A stretch of DNA of 64,000 bases from Apricaphanius iberus (GCA_028564705.1 JAPXFQ010001305.1:868001-932000), one strand, 5' to 3'. Shown: positions 41,891 to 54,444, counted from the first letter of the stretch. The notes: generated by a model from the letters alone, not told the origin. Made by a program: numbers and translations.

Positions 41891-43215
41891 CTTTTTATAT
41901 TTAAGTGCTGATGCTCTGTGTTTACAGTGTTTAAGACAAAAAAGGTGCAGAAATGGAGGAGGGAACTTGCAGGAAACGTTCTGAGGTTTGCTGAATGACG
42001 GACAAATAGCCTCCTCACATGGGGGCATCTGATCTGCCACTCACCACATGGCCCTGCAGTTCATGAACAGTTCTTCTCATACACATTCAAGAGATTCAAC
42101 CTGGAAATTTAGACTCCACTTCAACCAGGTGACTCCACCCCCTTAAGAGATTATTGGTCACTCTGTTGGTTCTCTGGAATTTTCTCTATTTTTCATTTTA
42201 AATCCAAACTTCTTGACCTTTTTTGATGACCACGCTATGGCCACATGCCATAACACGCTGATAAAGTTGGTTTCTCAGTGTTGCTTTAGTCTTCACATAA
42301 CAAGATATGATTTAACCACAGGGATCTCACCCAGACAAAAAATGGTTGAAGAAAATAATGAAACTAGATGTTGGATGAGGAGATATGAACCAAAACTCAG
42401 TGCAGACTCTGCAGCACAGAAGATAAAAAGCTATTGATTTTCTGATTTACCAGGGTGGGGATGATAAGCAGACGGACTGTCAGCTCCATAAACACATCCG
42501 GGTATGAAGAAACCTCAATCTTAGCACAGGGTTATTTCAGCTCCTTTCAGCCTGGTACAAACTTTTTAAAATGAAGTGAAAAGAAGATTGAAGAAGTCTA
42601 AATTGAAAAGAAAAATGATGCTGCTAAACCTTGTTTTTTGTTTTTCTTTATCAGGGCTGGGACTTTCAGTTTTAGACATCTACACACACTGTCCCTCACT
42701 CAGCTTTATCTTCTCTTCTCTAGAAACTAACCTTTGTACGTAAGTGTTGATTTGAGCAGAAAAAAATCTATACCGACTACTATATATTAATTTGTATTAA
42801 TTTCATTGTCTTCAAAGTTATTTGCTCATAGTAAACCTCAAAGTCGTTATAATCAATGAAGACAGGTAAGTTTTGAAAGGAAATAAGCTCAGTGTCCGAT
42901 TTAATTAAGTATGCTTTGTGACGATTTATTAATCCCTTTTCTTTCTGGACATGAGAAGCCTTTCCCTCGTGGTCTGAAACACTTTCCAGGTTTTTTCTGA
43001 CAACACAAAGATAAGTATCCGTGAAGGAGTCATGCAGGAACAAAATGTATCAGGACATGTTATTGTTGATGTCGATTTCTGTTTGTCAGAATAATATCAA
43101 ATGAACGCTTGTTTGGGAAAAAAGATTTGAAGATTTTCACCAACAGTAACCAGGTTTTCATTTGATTAGCTGTTTTTTATGTTTTATCTCAAGTTAAGTG
43201 TCATTTGTCCATATT
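41891..43215. other. Intergenic DNA, nothing recognised
   Basis: No frame above 90 codons, no repeat ends. Confidence 0.4.
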
Positions 43216-43219
43216 ACTT

Positions 43220-43400
43220 CATTCCATTGAGGTTTGCAGAAGTTTTGTTTTTGCACAGCTCTCTTAATGTCCCTCTGTAGCATTGTCATCAGGTTGAGAT
43301 CAGGATGTTGACTAAGCCATTTCATAAAATTCAATATTGTACTTTTTTGTCATTGTGATGCAGATTTTCTCTGTGTTCTGTCTAGAATACTTTAGCGTCA
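43220..43400 (-). mobile_element. Small Tc1-like remnant
   Basis: The minus strand of about 43280-43330 reads WLSQHPDLNLM, equivalent to [11 protein letters not shown] of Tc1 transposases, within about 180 bp of similar texture (for example gcagattttctctgtgttct on the plus strand). No ends survive. Confidence 0.45.
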
Positions 43401-43869
43401 AAGAAGTTCATGGTGAACACCACAGTGAGGGCAAAAGGGGAATTGTAATGGACTTAATTTGACGTAATTGTAATTAACGTAATTGAGAGGTACAAAAAAA
43501 CATAAGACAAACTGAACAAGCAATGGGAACTGAGAATCATACCGAAACAACCCACAAATAGACATATGAATACAAAAAAGCTCATGATACCGATTACTAT
43601 GAGATGTATTAGTGGCAACTGCCTAAGAGTACATCTCTAAACACCTGAGTCAAAACACGTGTGTGTTTGTGAGCAAGCTGTTGTTTATATGATTTCTCCA
43701 CGAGTGTTCAGTAGCCGGTGTTAGGAGCCATAAATCCGCCAGCCAGGACTCGATGCACACCTGGAAGAGATCAGAGCCACAGACTTCCAAAGGATCCAGA
43801 GAACACAGGAGTCCGAGACGGACCAACGCAGAACAAACTGACTCCATTTCTCCTTGAATTTCTACTGGT
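43401..43869. other. Spacer, nothing recognised
   Basis: A short minus-strand frame (43847-43650) matches nothing I know. Confidence 0.35.
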
Positions 43870-44030
43870 AAACAATATACCAGTTTATTTGTAAAGCACT
43901 TTTAATACAACATTACAACAAACAAAAGCGCTGCACATGAAAACATGAGTAAAATAACCACACAAGTAATAGAAAACACCTCAATTTCCCCCTGTGTGAT
44001 AATAAAGGATAATTCTATTCTATTAAAAAG
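43870..44030. mobile_element. LINE 3' tail fragments
   Basis: 43880-43945 (gtttatttgtaaagcactttt, then caaaagcgctgcacatg) resembles an L2-type 3' end read on the minus strand. 43980-44025 (caatttccccctgtgtgata, ataaaggata, then ttcta repeats) resembles a Rex1/CR1-type plus-strand tail ending in pentamer repeats. Both are short. Confidence 0.4.
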
Positions 44031-45899
44031 ATTGGCTCTGTTTCTCATCAGAATGAGAGTTATTTGATATTAAGTACAGCGTCAATTTGGTTACCCTCCA
44101 ATCATTGTACACAAAAGCTATATTTCACTAGATAAACTGATATAAAGATAAATAGAGTTTTTACTTGTCTATTTGGCAGACACGAGGAATAAAAACGAGG
44201 AATAAAATATTCAAATAAGTAGATTGGATTAAAACACTCAGTTGGCTTTGGGAAATTGTATTGCATTGGGAGGTTGTTGGGATATACCAGTATGAATTAT
44301 GGTACAGACACTACAGCCAATTCTTTCTTATATTCATTATGCTGGTGTGGTGCCACAAACTAAACCCCATCAGTATCCTGTTACTTTGTTGTTGTGCTGA
44401 ACGTTTTCTTTGTGTTGCCATAGATCCAGCTGACAGGTTCGCACACTCACACTTTAATGCAGCTGAAGCATGCTGGTCCTTATGTTTCTCAGAGGAGGAA
44501 TTCCCTTACCGTAGCACTGCATCATTAAGTAACAGACCCACCTCAGTGCTTTGATGTTCCTCCCTGTTTCATGGAAAAAGCAGACGAGCAGCAAACAGAA
44601 GATGAGCTGCATCTGATTTCATTTGTTTCACTTCAGAGATTTAAACTTTGTTTCTTGTGTCATTAAATTTGAGCACTTTTATATCCATAATATACATTCA
44701 GATGTATGGCCACAGAAAAGAAAAGAGATATTGGTTCATTTTCTCAAAAATCCTCTAAACAGAGAAAGTGGTTAATATTGTAAAAGTAAATAGATTAAGA
44801 AGATGTATCTCCCCTCATGAACCAAATACAATATGTCCCTAAATCTTGGCTTCAAAGGAAGGGACAGTACAAGGCTGAGGGCCTAGGAACCAGCTCAATG
44901 TATAAGCAAATGGAGGTGCCAAAGCATCAAGGCGACTATGGATGTTGTTTTTGTGCATAAAGTTTCTCAGGTGAGAATATTGGTTGTTTTATCCTGGATT
45001 TTTTTGTGGGTGTTTCCTATCAGTACAAAATGTCCACAGATCAATGAATCCATAAAGTCTCTTCGTGCAATTAATAAAAAAATAAAAAATTCTCCCAGGT
45101 CTGTCGTGACCATCAAAGACATTAGAGACATTTATATAATTGGATTCATAATACTCAGATTTCTGCTGATTAGAATAGGTGGATATCTGATGTATCGTAA
45201 ACTTCAAAGCTTCAAAAGCAGCTAATTGCAGTCTGCCCATGCGACAGGAATAGTGCCATGCTGCTGTCACCACTCAGACTCATTTGTAATTTGAGAGCAA
45301 AATTCGACTCTTTTACTGCGTCGAAAACAACTCGTCATTTTAAATACCCTCATGGATATATATATGTAAAAGGACACCCTTTTACATACACATCTTTACA
45401 GATCTATATTTTTTTCCCACCTCCTAGTTTTCTCCCACCTAATTTGACAGTTTTTTATAAGCAAAAGTAGTCCCACCGAGAAGGGTTGGCTGCTCCCACA
45501 GTCTACCTGATCCTTTTCTGTTTATTGTTTGTTCTTGTTATATGTTCTTGGATGGGTTGTACTGTAAACTGAATTTTCTCCTTGTGGGATCAAGTAGTGA
45601 AGTATTCATCCATAAATTCTTTCAGCAGATGTTCCTTCTGCATGTCCATCCATGATGTTAAGCTGCAACAGCGCCCCAGCCAAAAACACATCTGATGAGA
45701 TTTTAAATGTCTTCCCATTCAGACACTGCATGTGTGGCTTAAAGTTGCCCCACATGCAGCTAAATTATAGTAAAGCCATTCACTTTGATTGAGCTACTTC
45801 CATTCAGTGCTGCTTTGCTTTACACCACCAATGCATTAAGCCACCTGGTATAATGCATATGATGTCTGCTTGTCATCTGATGTCTGTTATATTAGTCAA
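44031..45899. other. Intergenic DNA, no gene recognised
   Basis: Frames at 44261-44554 (97 codons, hydrophobic) and 44938-45225 match nothing I know and have no exon context. 45570-45610 resembles a LINE tail (ttttctccttgtgggatcaa). Confidence 0.35.
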
Positions 45900-46400
45900 T
45901 AAATCATTGAATATGTTAGCACCAGAGTACATTAGAGATCGCGGTACAAACCATCCAGACCACTCAGGTCTTCCAGCTCTAGTCTACTGATCGCCCATAG
46001 AACCAGAAACAAATATGGAGAAATAGCTTTCAATGTCTATGCTCCTCATGTCTGGAACAACAGCCAGACGAATGCAAAGCTGCAGAGTCACTGAACTCTT
46101 TTAAATCAAAAATAAAAACGTATCCATTTAGACTTGCTTATTAGTAACTGATATGACTAATGTTTTTATTCTTTTAATTACTGTATTGCTTTTGTCAATT
46201 GCTAAATGTTTTTATTTTCATTATTTTACATACATTTTCTTATATACATTTTCTGTTATGCTTTCATTTTAGTGATTCTGTTTTAATTCTCACACTTTTC
46301 TCATGCATTTGGTTTCCTTTCCACTGAATCATGTAAAGCACCTTGAATTGCCTTATGTTGAAAGTGTGCTATATGAGTAAAATTGCCTTGCCTTGCCTTC
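45900..46400 (+). mobile_element. LINE 3' end with (TTGCC)n tail
   Basis: Plus strand reads LAPEYIRDRG then HPDHSGLPAL, the C-terminal tract of L2/CR1-group proteins, followed by an AT-rich 3' UTR ending gtaaagcaccttgaattgcc, gtgctatatgagtaaa and tandem ttgcc units (46382-46400). Confidence 0.55.
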
Positions 46401-46493
46401 CCTTATTGTCTGAGTGCTCTGTATTGGACTGGCAACCTCTCCAGGGTCGCCAGAGGGTATAACGAATGTCTGGCTTGCTGGATGGATGGATAT
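46401..46493 (+). mobile_element. SINE 3'-end fragment
   Basis: ggactggcaacctctccagg and a terminal ggatggatggata match the 3' half of the SINE at 3880-4240 (ggactggcgacctgtccacgg; atgg repeats). Truncated at its 5' side. Confidence 0.5.
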
Positions 46494-48330
46494 CTGTGGT
46501 TTGTGTTAATCACATTAACCGTGTTTAAATAATCATGTTTACCTGACTACTGCTAGACTGATTCAAACCATGTTTTCTTCCACTGCTTGTTGGAAGCAAT
46601 TATTTAAACTGAATCAAATAACAGTCAGATTTGACTTCCTTTCTAGTGCTTTTAGATCCTTGGGCAGGATGCCGGTTTGTAAGCTCTGTCAGACGTCATT
46701 TCTCATTACTTCCTCCTATTCCCTGGTCAAATTTTCATACAATTTTTCACCTTTTAAATTCACATTGGAGGTGAAAATTATGTATTTTTGAATCATAAAA
46801 CTTCTAGTTACAGAGGTTTAGATTATTCTGAGCTAATGCCCTAATTATGCTCTATAGGCTTTGGCAGGAGGAAATGATATTGACCACTTATCTCCACTCT
46901 GCTATATTCTTCTACAGCTCACCAATTTTGCATTATCTTTTGGATTAGGTTCAATAGACCAGTGGTTGTGAAATGTTCCTGTTTTTGACCAAAAAGATAA
47001 AGACTTAATTGGGTTGTGATCCTGACTCTTGGCTAACCTTGGAAGCATTTTTAGAAAGTCAGATAAAAAGTGTTACAACAGCAATACAATCAGCATCAAG
47101 AGCCAATCTTTTGGCCAACATGTTGCTTCTATTCATTCAAGTCCTTTTTTTTTACCTTTTACACTACTCATAAAATACATTTTATTTCTCATTGTCATTT
47201 TTGGTTGTTCAGCTTTTTCTCTCAAGAGAGACCCAAGCTTTACATATCTTTGACCCCAAGTGGGCACAAAATTCCACCTTTGGGAACCACTGCTAAATGA
47301 TGCATTCGGCTCTGGCTGTCTTTCTTTAACAATGTCTCCTTATTGTAGTCATTAGTTGAATTCTTCTTTGAAGGCAAGTGTGGTATGCTGCCTGGTATAC
47401 ATAGTAATCATTCTTTAAAATTTCGGTTGTGATTTTGGTTGACTTGTACTCACTTTTTAAAATGATATTTTTTTCTATTTCAAACAGGAAAATGAGTATA
47501 GCTGTAAATCCGCACATAACTGAAAAGGGAAAATTGATCAGACTAATTAAATGTACTCTTTAATATGGTAAAATATCATAATCACTTTTGAAATATGTAG
47601 ACTTTGTGCTGGAGTTTTCTTCTACCTCAACATTAAAATAGCAAATCATTAAGGAACACATCAGCATGAAATATACCAGACAGCGACAAGCCGCTGCTTC
47701 AGAATTTATAGTCCGAGTTCCTGCAAGAAAGGCTCCTCAGCAGTAATGTTACGAACATTTGACTGAAAGTTTAAAGAGATATATGAGAAAGGTAAGAGAG
47801 AAAAAGAATTGGATGTGGAGAAGATGAGAGGGTGGATAATTTTTACGGGTGAAGGGGGTTCATTGACATCAAGCAGAATAAGAAATCGTTATTCACCTTG
47901 AGATATTTATTCAGAGGACTGCTGACTTAATGAGCCCGACCTACTGCTGGTGTTAATCTACTGAAAGACCTGCAACACAGTTTAGATTTAGGAGGCAGCG
48001 ACTCTGACTGAAGATGCACAGCACACAACTTTTAATTGGTGTCTGGAAAATGTGTGCACAACTTCTGCAGACATTGTTATAGACACTAACCTTTTCTTCT
48101 CTCTTAGGACCTTAACAGTCCTGATGTTGAAATAATTTTTCCAGGAGTCAAAATATATTTCTCAGACTTTATCATTTGTTGATAAAAAAATAAAATAAAA
48201 TAAAACATGATATTGGATTTCTGTGTGGAAGTAGAGTTAAAGCACAAATAACTTTTCAGCTAAACCTATTATTTTTAAGGTTACTAATAAACCTGCAAGC
48301 TAAGAGTCATGATGGCAAAGGGAACCTACT
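46494..48330. other. Intergenic DNA, nothing recognised
   Basis: AT-rich; no frame, repeat end or motif could be assigned. Confidence 0.4.
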
Positions 48331-48361
48331 ATCCATCCATCCATCCATCCATCCATTCATC
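48331..48361. repeat. (CATC)n microsatellite, likely a SINE/RTE tail on the minus strand
   Basis: atccatccatccatccatcc and similar units; the complement, (atgg)n, is the usual tail of Rex3 and its SINE. Sequence after it (48362-48420) shows weak SINE-like text only. Confidence 0.85.
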
Positions 48362-49719
48362 CAATATCTTTACCCACTTGTCCTTGCACTGTTTGGAAAG
48401 GGGTGTCGCTTTTAAGGATTTTGTGACTAGACTTGAGCAGCATGCATATCACTTACACTTGCAACATTAGGACTGCACTAAATCAGCCTGTTTTCCTTTT
48501 CGGGTTTGAGCTTCAGAAGGGACCCTGAAACAAATAGTATCATGTCAGACTGATTTCTTTCTTGCCATATGCAGCAGCACAAACATTAGGATGCAGGGCT
48601 GACACAGAGCAGACAAATTTGAATGTCTGTTCGGGTAACGATGATTAAAAATGATGATGAGGCTGTTGGCAGGTGTTCAGACTATGCTGTGACACCAGCG
48701 TCATACTTATAATATATCCCTCCTCCTGTCAATAGTAAACACCTGGATGTCACCATCTATCACCAAACATCTGCCTGCCTCAACGATTCAGCACACACAC
48801 TCTTGCTTCACCATCTCGCTCATCTCCAGCCTGTGGTTTTTTTATGTGAGTCTGTTGAATTTGTATTCCGCACTAGAAGTTGTTATCAGTCGGCATCCAC
48901 CTTGTGCGCATCACCTGACTGCCCATCTGACCCTCTCCATGCCAGCACTCATGATCCCAGTCGGTGCGGCAATACTTTAGCTAATGTGGCTTGTTTTTGT
49001 CTCTAAAAGGTGGGTAAAACATCTGAATCATCTACCGGAGTCTGCGCTGCACTGTTAAAATGACTGCTCAGAAAATAAAATAATAATATAATAATATGTA
49101 TGAGTATTCTGACAAATCCTTAGGAAAAAAAAGATCTGTTTTTTTCCCTTTATCATTTGATTTAATTTGATTTAAATAAATAAAAATCAACTGGTCTTTA
49201 TAGTAGATTTTTAAACTGTTATAATAACAGCTAAATCCAACAGCTGAATCTATAATCGACATACACTTTTCCAGAATGTTTTTTACATTAAATACTTATT
49301 TTGGATTTGGAACATGGGCTTTACGAAATAAAAAAATAGTACAATCTTAAAAATGTTTTTTTGCAGAAAAAACATTGATTTGTTTCCAGGGTCACACAAT
49401 GAACCACCATAAATGAAGCTAAGCTTTCAATACCCCACACTTCTATACAATACAGAGGAAAACAAGCTTATAACTTCTAGCTATAATGAAAAAACATGAC
49501 AAATGTTATTGATAATTATTCAATTTGCTATGGTTTAAAATGCAGATTGGTCATTGTCTGAACTTTTGCAAAACTAGTCATATATACTTGACCATAGTCA
49601 ATGCTGTTTTTTAAATCTTTTTTCTTTCAGCTAAGGTGCCTTTCACATGCTAAGCCCATGTTATCTAGACGGCTGTAAAACTCTGCAGGGCATTTTTTAA
49701 CAGGTACTAGCAGACAATA
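48362..49719. other. Intergenic DNA, nothing recognised
   Basis: Two overlapping plus-strand frames near 48750-49000 have no recognisable domain. Confidence 0.35.
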
Positions 49720-50140
49720 TCACCTTAGTTCAGTTTTGGCTTCCCCTTAACCGGCTTCCCATTCAGTTTTAAATCCATTTTAATGTTATTTTATTTGTTT
49801 CAAAGTATCTGACTGGTCTAGATCCTTTTTACTTGTCTGAGCTTTTTCATCAATACATGCCTTCACATGCTCTTTGATCAGCTGACGAGATTATTTTGAT
49901 TGGCACAGAAACTTCTTATAAATCCAGAGGAGAAAACTCGTTTCAAAGCATACTTTTTCTTCTTGCCCTTCAACCCAAAGGGATATTTCATTTGCTTGTT
50001 AAATTGTTTTTCTTTTATCTTTGTATATAATTATTTTGTAATTTCATTTCTTTCTTTAATCATGCTGTGCTCAATTTCTTTAATGTACAGCACTTTGGTT
50101 AGATGTCAGTTGTTTTCAAAGTGCTATAGAAATAAAATGG
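49720..50140 (+). mobile_element. L2-like LINE 3' end
   Basis: Plus strand contains the decayed L2 C-terminal tract (LVWLPLNRLPIQF-like text at 49735-49775, then FKVSDWSRSFLLV-like) and a classic 3' UTR end: tgtacagcactttggttaga, then caaagtgctatagaaataaa at about 50117-50137. Confidence 0.55.
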
Positions 50141-50439
50141 TTGGGGATGGAAGCGAAAACAAGTAGAGATAATATGGATAACAGGAAGAAGCTAAAGAAC
50201 AAGAGCAAGCACCAGCAAAACAGCATAAGAGATGTGTAATCAGGAATGAAGAATATGACATGCTTCAAGCAGAAGGAGGGTTGGAAAGATGGACATCTGG
50301 ACAGAGCAACTGAACTGAACCTATTCTTCCGTGGGTTCAGTTCGGCATCAAGTTCAGCACCCTTCAGACATCCCACCGTCCTTTGAACCACCGCTTTTAT
50401 GTAACGCCTCACATTTTTTCATTTCCAACTCGTCATAGA
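50141..50439. other. Spacer between LINE fragments
   Basis: Nothing recognised. Confidence 0.4.
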
Positions 50440-51082
50440 GCGATCTGTTTCTTCATGTTTGTCTTTAACAAAATCAGGAGATGCTGCTGCTCCCTCTGCC
50501 TCCCCCATCTCTGTGTCTCTAGACATCAGGTGAAGAGGCAGCTGGAGAAACTGACCTGAAACAAGGCTGCAGGTCCAGAAGGTGTCAGTCCCAGAGTCCT
50601 GAAGGCTGGTGTAGAGCAGCTTTAGGGAATTCTGGAGCACATCTTTAATCTTACAGAAGAAAAGTACAATTTGTCCATCATGTGTACCATTTATTTGTTC
50701 TCAATGTTAATACACTTGTTGCCCTGATATCACACATCAGGAAGGTCCTGGTGAGACTCATGTTGGCCAAACCGAGGAAGCAAACAAGCACATATAAGGA
50801 CTCCCATCATTTTGTTCATCTCTTTGGAGATGAAGTTGAATTCATCCACCAGCTTCAACCAACCCACTGTCACCTGGACAGAGCAGACTGCCCTGTGAGG
50901 ATCAGGTTTGATTTCTCCAAAACATTTAACACAGATTTGTCAGAAACTCCAGAAGACAAAGGTGGAACCCTTTACAATCACCTGGATCAATGATTATCTG
51001 ACAAACAGACCAAAGTTTGTGAGACTGAGGGACTGTGTCAAAGCAGGTGATCAGAAGCACAGGAGCTCCACAGAGGACTGTA

Positions 51083-52694
51083 TAGGTGCTGGCCAGTAAA
51101 TTAGAATATCATCAAAAAGTTGAATTTATTTCAGTAATTCCATTCAAAACATGAAACTTCTATACCCTATACTTTCCTTCCACACATAGTGATATATTTC
51201 AAGTGTTTATTAATTTTAATTTTTATTATTACAACTGACAGCTAATGAAAACACCAAATTCAGTATCTCAGAAAATTAGAGTATTCTGAAACGGCTCAAT
51301 ATAGAAGACACCTGGTGCCACTCTAATCAACTGATTAACTTAAAACACCTGCAAAGGCCTTTAAAAGGTCCCTCAGTCTTGTTCTGAAGGCTCCACAATC
51401 ATGGGGAAGACTTCTGACTTAACAGCTGTCCAAAAGACGACCATTGACACCTTGTACAAGGAGGGCAAGACACAAAAGGTGATTGCTAAAGAAGCTGGCT
51501 GTTCGCAGAGCTCTGTGTCCAAGCACATTAACAGACAGGCGAAGGGACGGAAAAAATGTGGTAGAAAAAAGTGTACAAGCTCTAGGGATAACCGCACCCT
51601 GCAGAGAATTGTGACGACAAACCCATTCAAAAATGTGGGGGAGATCCACAAAGAGTGGACTGCAGCTGGAGTCAGCGCTTCAAGAACCACCACGAAGAGA
51701 CTCATGAAAGACATGGGATTCAGCTGTCGCATTCCGTGTGTCAAGCCACTCTTAAACAAGAAACAGCGTAAGAAGCGTCTCGCCTGGGCCAAGGACAAAA
51801 AGGACTGGACTGCTGCTGAGTGGTCCAAAGTTATGTTTTCTAAAGAAAGCAATTTTTGCATTTCCTTTGGAAATCAAGGACCCAGAGTCTGGAGGAAGAG
51901 CGGAGAAGCACAGAATCCACGTTGCATGAGGTCCAGTGTAAAGTTTCCGCCGTCAGTGATGGTGTGGGTTGCCATGTCATCTGCCGGTGTTGGCCCACTC
52001 TGTTTCCTGAGGTCCAAGGTCAATGCAGCCGTCTACCAGGAAGTTTCAGAGCACTTCATGCTTCCTGCTGCTGACCAACTTTATGGGGATGCAGACTTCA
52101 CTTTTCAACAGGACTTGGCACCTGCACACAGTACCAAAACCACCAGTACCTGGTTCAAGGACCATGGTATCCCTGTCCTTGATTGGCCAGCAAACTCGCC
52201 TGACCTTAACCCCATAGAAAATCTATGGGGTATTGTGAAGCGGAAGATGCAATACGCTAGACCCAACAATGCAGAGGAGCTGAAGACGACTATCAGAGCA
52301 ACCTGGGCTCTCATAACACCTGAGCAGTGCCACAGACTGATCGAGTCCATGCCACGCCGCATTACTGCAGTGATGGAGGCAAAAGGAGCCCCGACTAAGT
52401 ATTGAGTGCTATACATGCACATTCTTTTCATGTTCATTCTTTTCAGTTGGCCAACATTTAAAAAAAAAACATTTTTTTTCATTGGCCTTTAAAATATTCT
52501 AATTTTTTGAGATACCAAATTTGGAGTTTTCATTAGTTGTCACTTATAAATATCAAAATTAAAAGAAATAAACATTGGAAATACATTGGTCTGTGTGCAT
52601 TGCATGAATATAATGTACAAGTTTCACGTTTTGAATGGAATTATTGAAATAATTCAACTTTTTGATGATATTCTAATATACTGGCCAGCACCTG
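51083..52694 (+). mobile_element. Tc1-like transposon, full length, inserted in Rex1
   Basis: The left end begins taggtgctggccagtaaatt after TA (51081-51082); the right end finishes ctggccagcacctg before TA (52695-52696). The inverted repeats run about 200 bp (51083-51290 and 52480-52694) and share gttgaatttatttcagtaat-like and ctcagaaaattagagtattc-like blocks in inverse orientation. Length is 1612 bp, normal for the family. It contains a single open transposase frame. The undamaged structure suggests it is among the youngest insertions here. Confidence 0.96.
51401..52405 (+). CDS. Tc1-like transposase, 334 aa, first catalytic Asp replaced by Lys
   Basis: An uninterrupted frame of normal family length with a good ATG (cacaatcATGgg). 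Residues 1-50 form the first helix-turn-helix (KVIAKEAGCSQSSVSKHI), then a GRPR-like basic linker (KKCGRKKCTSSRDN) and the second helical domain to about 115. The DDE core follows. The first Asp should be in FSDES but reads FSKES (Lys148, codon AAA at 51842-51844). The second is intact (FQQDLAPAH, Asp238). The Glu is intact (DLNPIENLW, Glu273), a DD34E spacing. The C-terminus is GAPTKY. DNA cutting and joining need all three acids, so the protein should be catalytically dead although able to bind its inverted repeats; it might act as a competitive inhibitor. Expression is not shown. Confidence 0.94.
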   Translation: MGKTSDLTAVQKTTIDTLYKEGKTQKVIAKEAGCSQSSVSKHINRQAKGRKKCGRKKCTSSRDNRTLQRIVTTNPFKNVGEIHKEWTAAGVSASRTTTKRLMKDMGFSCRIPCVKPLLNKKQRKKRLAWAKDKKDWTAAEWSKVMFSKESNFCISFGNQGPRVWRKSGEAQNPRCMRSSVKFPPSVMVWVAMSSAGVGPLCFLRSKVNAAVYQEVSEHFMLPAADQLYGDADFTFQQDLAPAHSTKTTSTWFKDHGIPVLDWPANSPDLNPIENLWGIVKRKMQYARPNNAEELKTTIRATWALITPEQCHRLIESMPRRITAVMEAKGAPTKY

Positions 52695-52990
52695 TATGTT
52701 CACCATTCCGTTTCACTCTTTACACCTCAAACTTCCAGAACAAGACAGACTTTTTTCATCTACAGAAAGATTCTACGGTCCTCGGGTAGATCAGCACTGC
52801 AGCCTCATGAATACGGATGAAACATATATGAAACCCAGATTCTATCACAGACAGGAAAAGATACATTCAACTCTGTCATCTTCCTAGATGGAGAGATGAT
52901 TTTTATATCAAACAGAGCAGTGTTTCTGTTAAAGGTTTACAGGCACTATTTGGAGGAAGTTCAGCAGCTCAGTTTTTCTCAAACTCTGGG

Positions 52991-53771
52991 TTTTTTTTGT
53001 TGTTCAGTCAAAGGAGTTTTGATGCAGAACATAGAATGTTACAATTTGGCTACACTTCTTTTCCCTAATGCATGAATATATTCCTGACATCCTGGTGGTG
53101 AGATTAAGGATTTACAGAGAGATATCCTCTGAAATCCATAAGGTAAACCTGTAGCGTCAGGTCGTGTTTCCCTGTTTGAAGTGGAACAGGGGAGCCACTT
53201 AGTGGTGGGATGGAGTTACTGCATCACCACACCAGATTAGATAGATAGATAGATAGATAGATAGTCTATCTCATAGACTGACAGGTATCTAACAGTCCTG
53301 GCCACCAGTTAGGATCCCTCACTCCACCTACAACAGAGGTTGGTGATGGTACCTGCAGCTCCTAAAGCTGGAGAAGAGCTCACACATTGCCCTCTGCTGG
53401 CTGACATTATGAACTGCATTCTATCTGTGGCGAGAGATTTTGAAAAAGATGATACTGAAATCAAATGCTTTACTTGAAATAAGGAATGTTTTGTGATAGA
53501 AATTACTTTTTCTTTTACCGCACACCTCGGATTTTCTTTTCAAAGATCCCACTGAATGCTGTGACACATTCTGATCCTAGAGATCACGTTTGAAATATTC
53601 CAGTTCCACAGAAATAACCAACACGGAAATAAAAGCAAAAGCAGCGTGGGGCTAGAAGAAATAGCCAAAATTAGAATAATTTAACCACAAAATTCTTAGT
53701 TTTTCTTTAAAGGTTTTGTGGCCAAAATAAACTTTATTTGACAGTCCATGGAGACACACAAAAAAAATACT
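52991..53771. other. Spacer, one microsatellite, no gene
   Basis: Contains (GATA)n at 53237-53264; otherwise nothing recognised. Confidence 0.4.
53237..53264. repeat. (GATA)n microsatellite, 7 units
   Basis: Uninterrupted tagatagata run followed by the short palindromic agtctatctcatagact. Confidence 0.95.
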
Positions 53772-53865
53772 GCAGGGGACGGGACTCAAACTCGGAAAAA
53801 GAACTCACACTGTGTTTTCTACGCACCTGCACTAACCAAATTGCTACACAATGACCTAAAAGTTC
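53772..53865 (-). mobile_element. tRNA-like SINE head
   Basis: The minus strand reads tgtagcaatttggttagtgc (A-box/D-arm-like, about 53833-53852) and, about 40 bp on, gagtttgagtcccgtcc (B-box/T-arm-like, 53779-53795). The ends do not pair into an acceptor stem, so it is not a working tRNA gene; it looks like a tRNA-derived SINE or tRNA pseudogene. Confidence 0.5.
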
Positions 53866-54444
53866 TATTATTATTAAATACTAAATATCAATTCATTTCC
53901 AGTGTTAACTAAACATGATTATATTGATTTCAGTGATACCTTTACCTTCCACCAACACAAGAAAATTGTGTAAATTCATTATTGTTGATAATTACATAAA
54001 TTGTACTTAATTAAATCATGTAAATAAGAGAAACATATATATTGTGTAACATTTACTAGATTTGTTTCTGTAAACTCAAAGATCTGCCAATTCCCTTTTT
54101 TTTTCGGTGCATGATTTCAGAGAGTTTTTGCGATTTCATCTTTAAATCCACCAGTTCTGCTTGAAGTATTACCGACTGATGGTGACCCATTCTTGTCTTT
54201 ATCCCAGTTTCTTCACTGATAACAACAACTTTTAGGATTTACTTAAAATGATTAAGTATTTGCACTCAATTTTTCTAAGTAGATTGTACTGCTTGTGACA
54301 TAAAGTAGAACTTCCTTGCCAATATCAAGCAAAATGTACTTAACTCTAAATATAACATTTGTGAAGAAATTAAGTAAATGTTGCTTAGTTATATTTCATT
54401 TACCAGGTTAAATTTATAAAAATTAATTAAGTAAATTGAATTGC

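Larger units (their letters stand above)
50440..52990 (+). mobile_element. Rex1 LINE reverse-transcriptase fragment split by a Tc1
   Basis: The left part (50440-51082) reads, with stops, KRQLEKLT, NKAAGPEGVSPRVLKAGVEQ, IRFDFSKTFNTD and ITWINDYLTNRPKFVRLRDC. The right part (52697-52990) continues VCSPFRFTLYTSNFQNKT, FFHLQKDSTVLG and IFLDGEMIF. The motif equivalent to FFDFSSAFNT of Rex1 is FDFSKTFNT; the FTLYTSDF block follows. The two halves join in order across the Tc1 at 51083-52694. The catalytic FSDDS motif reads KDS with loss of one Asp. Dead fragment, both ends missing. Confidence 0.75.

Noticed and set aside
44261..44554. 97-codon hydrophobic plus-strand frame
   Set aside because: No family match; length is within chance expectation for 64 kb in six frames.
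53772..53865. Functional tRNA gene on the minus strand
   Set aside because: A- and B-box-like tracts present, but 5' and 3' ends do not pair.
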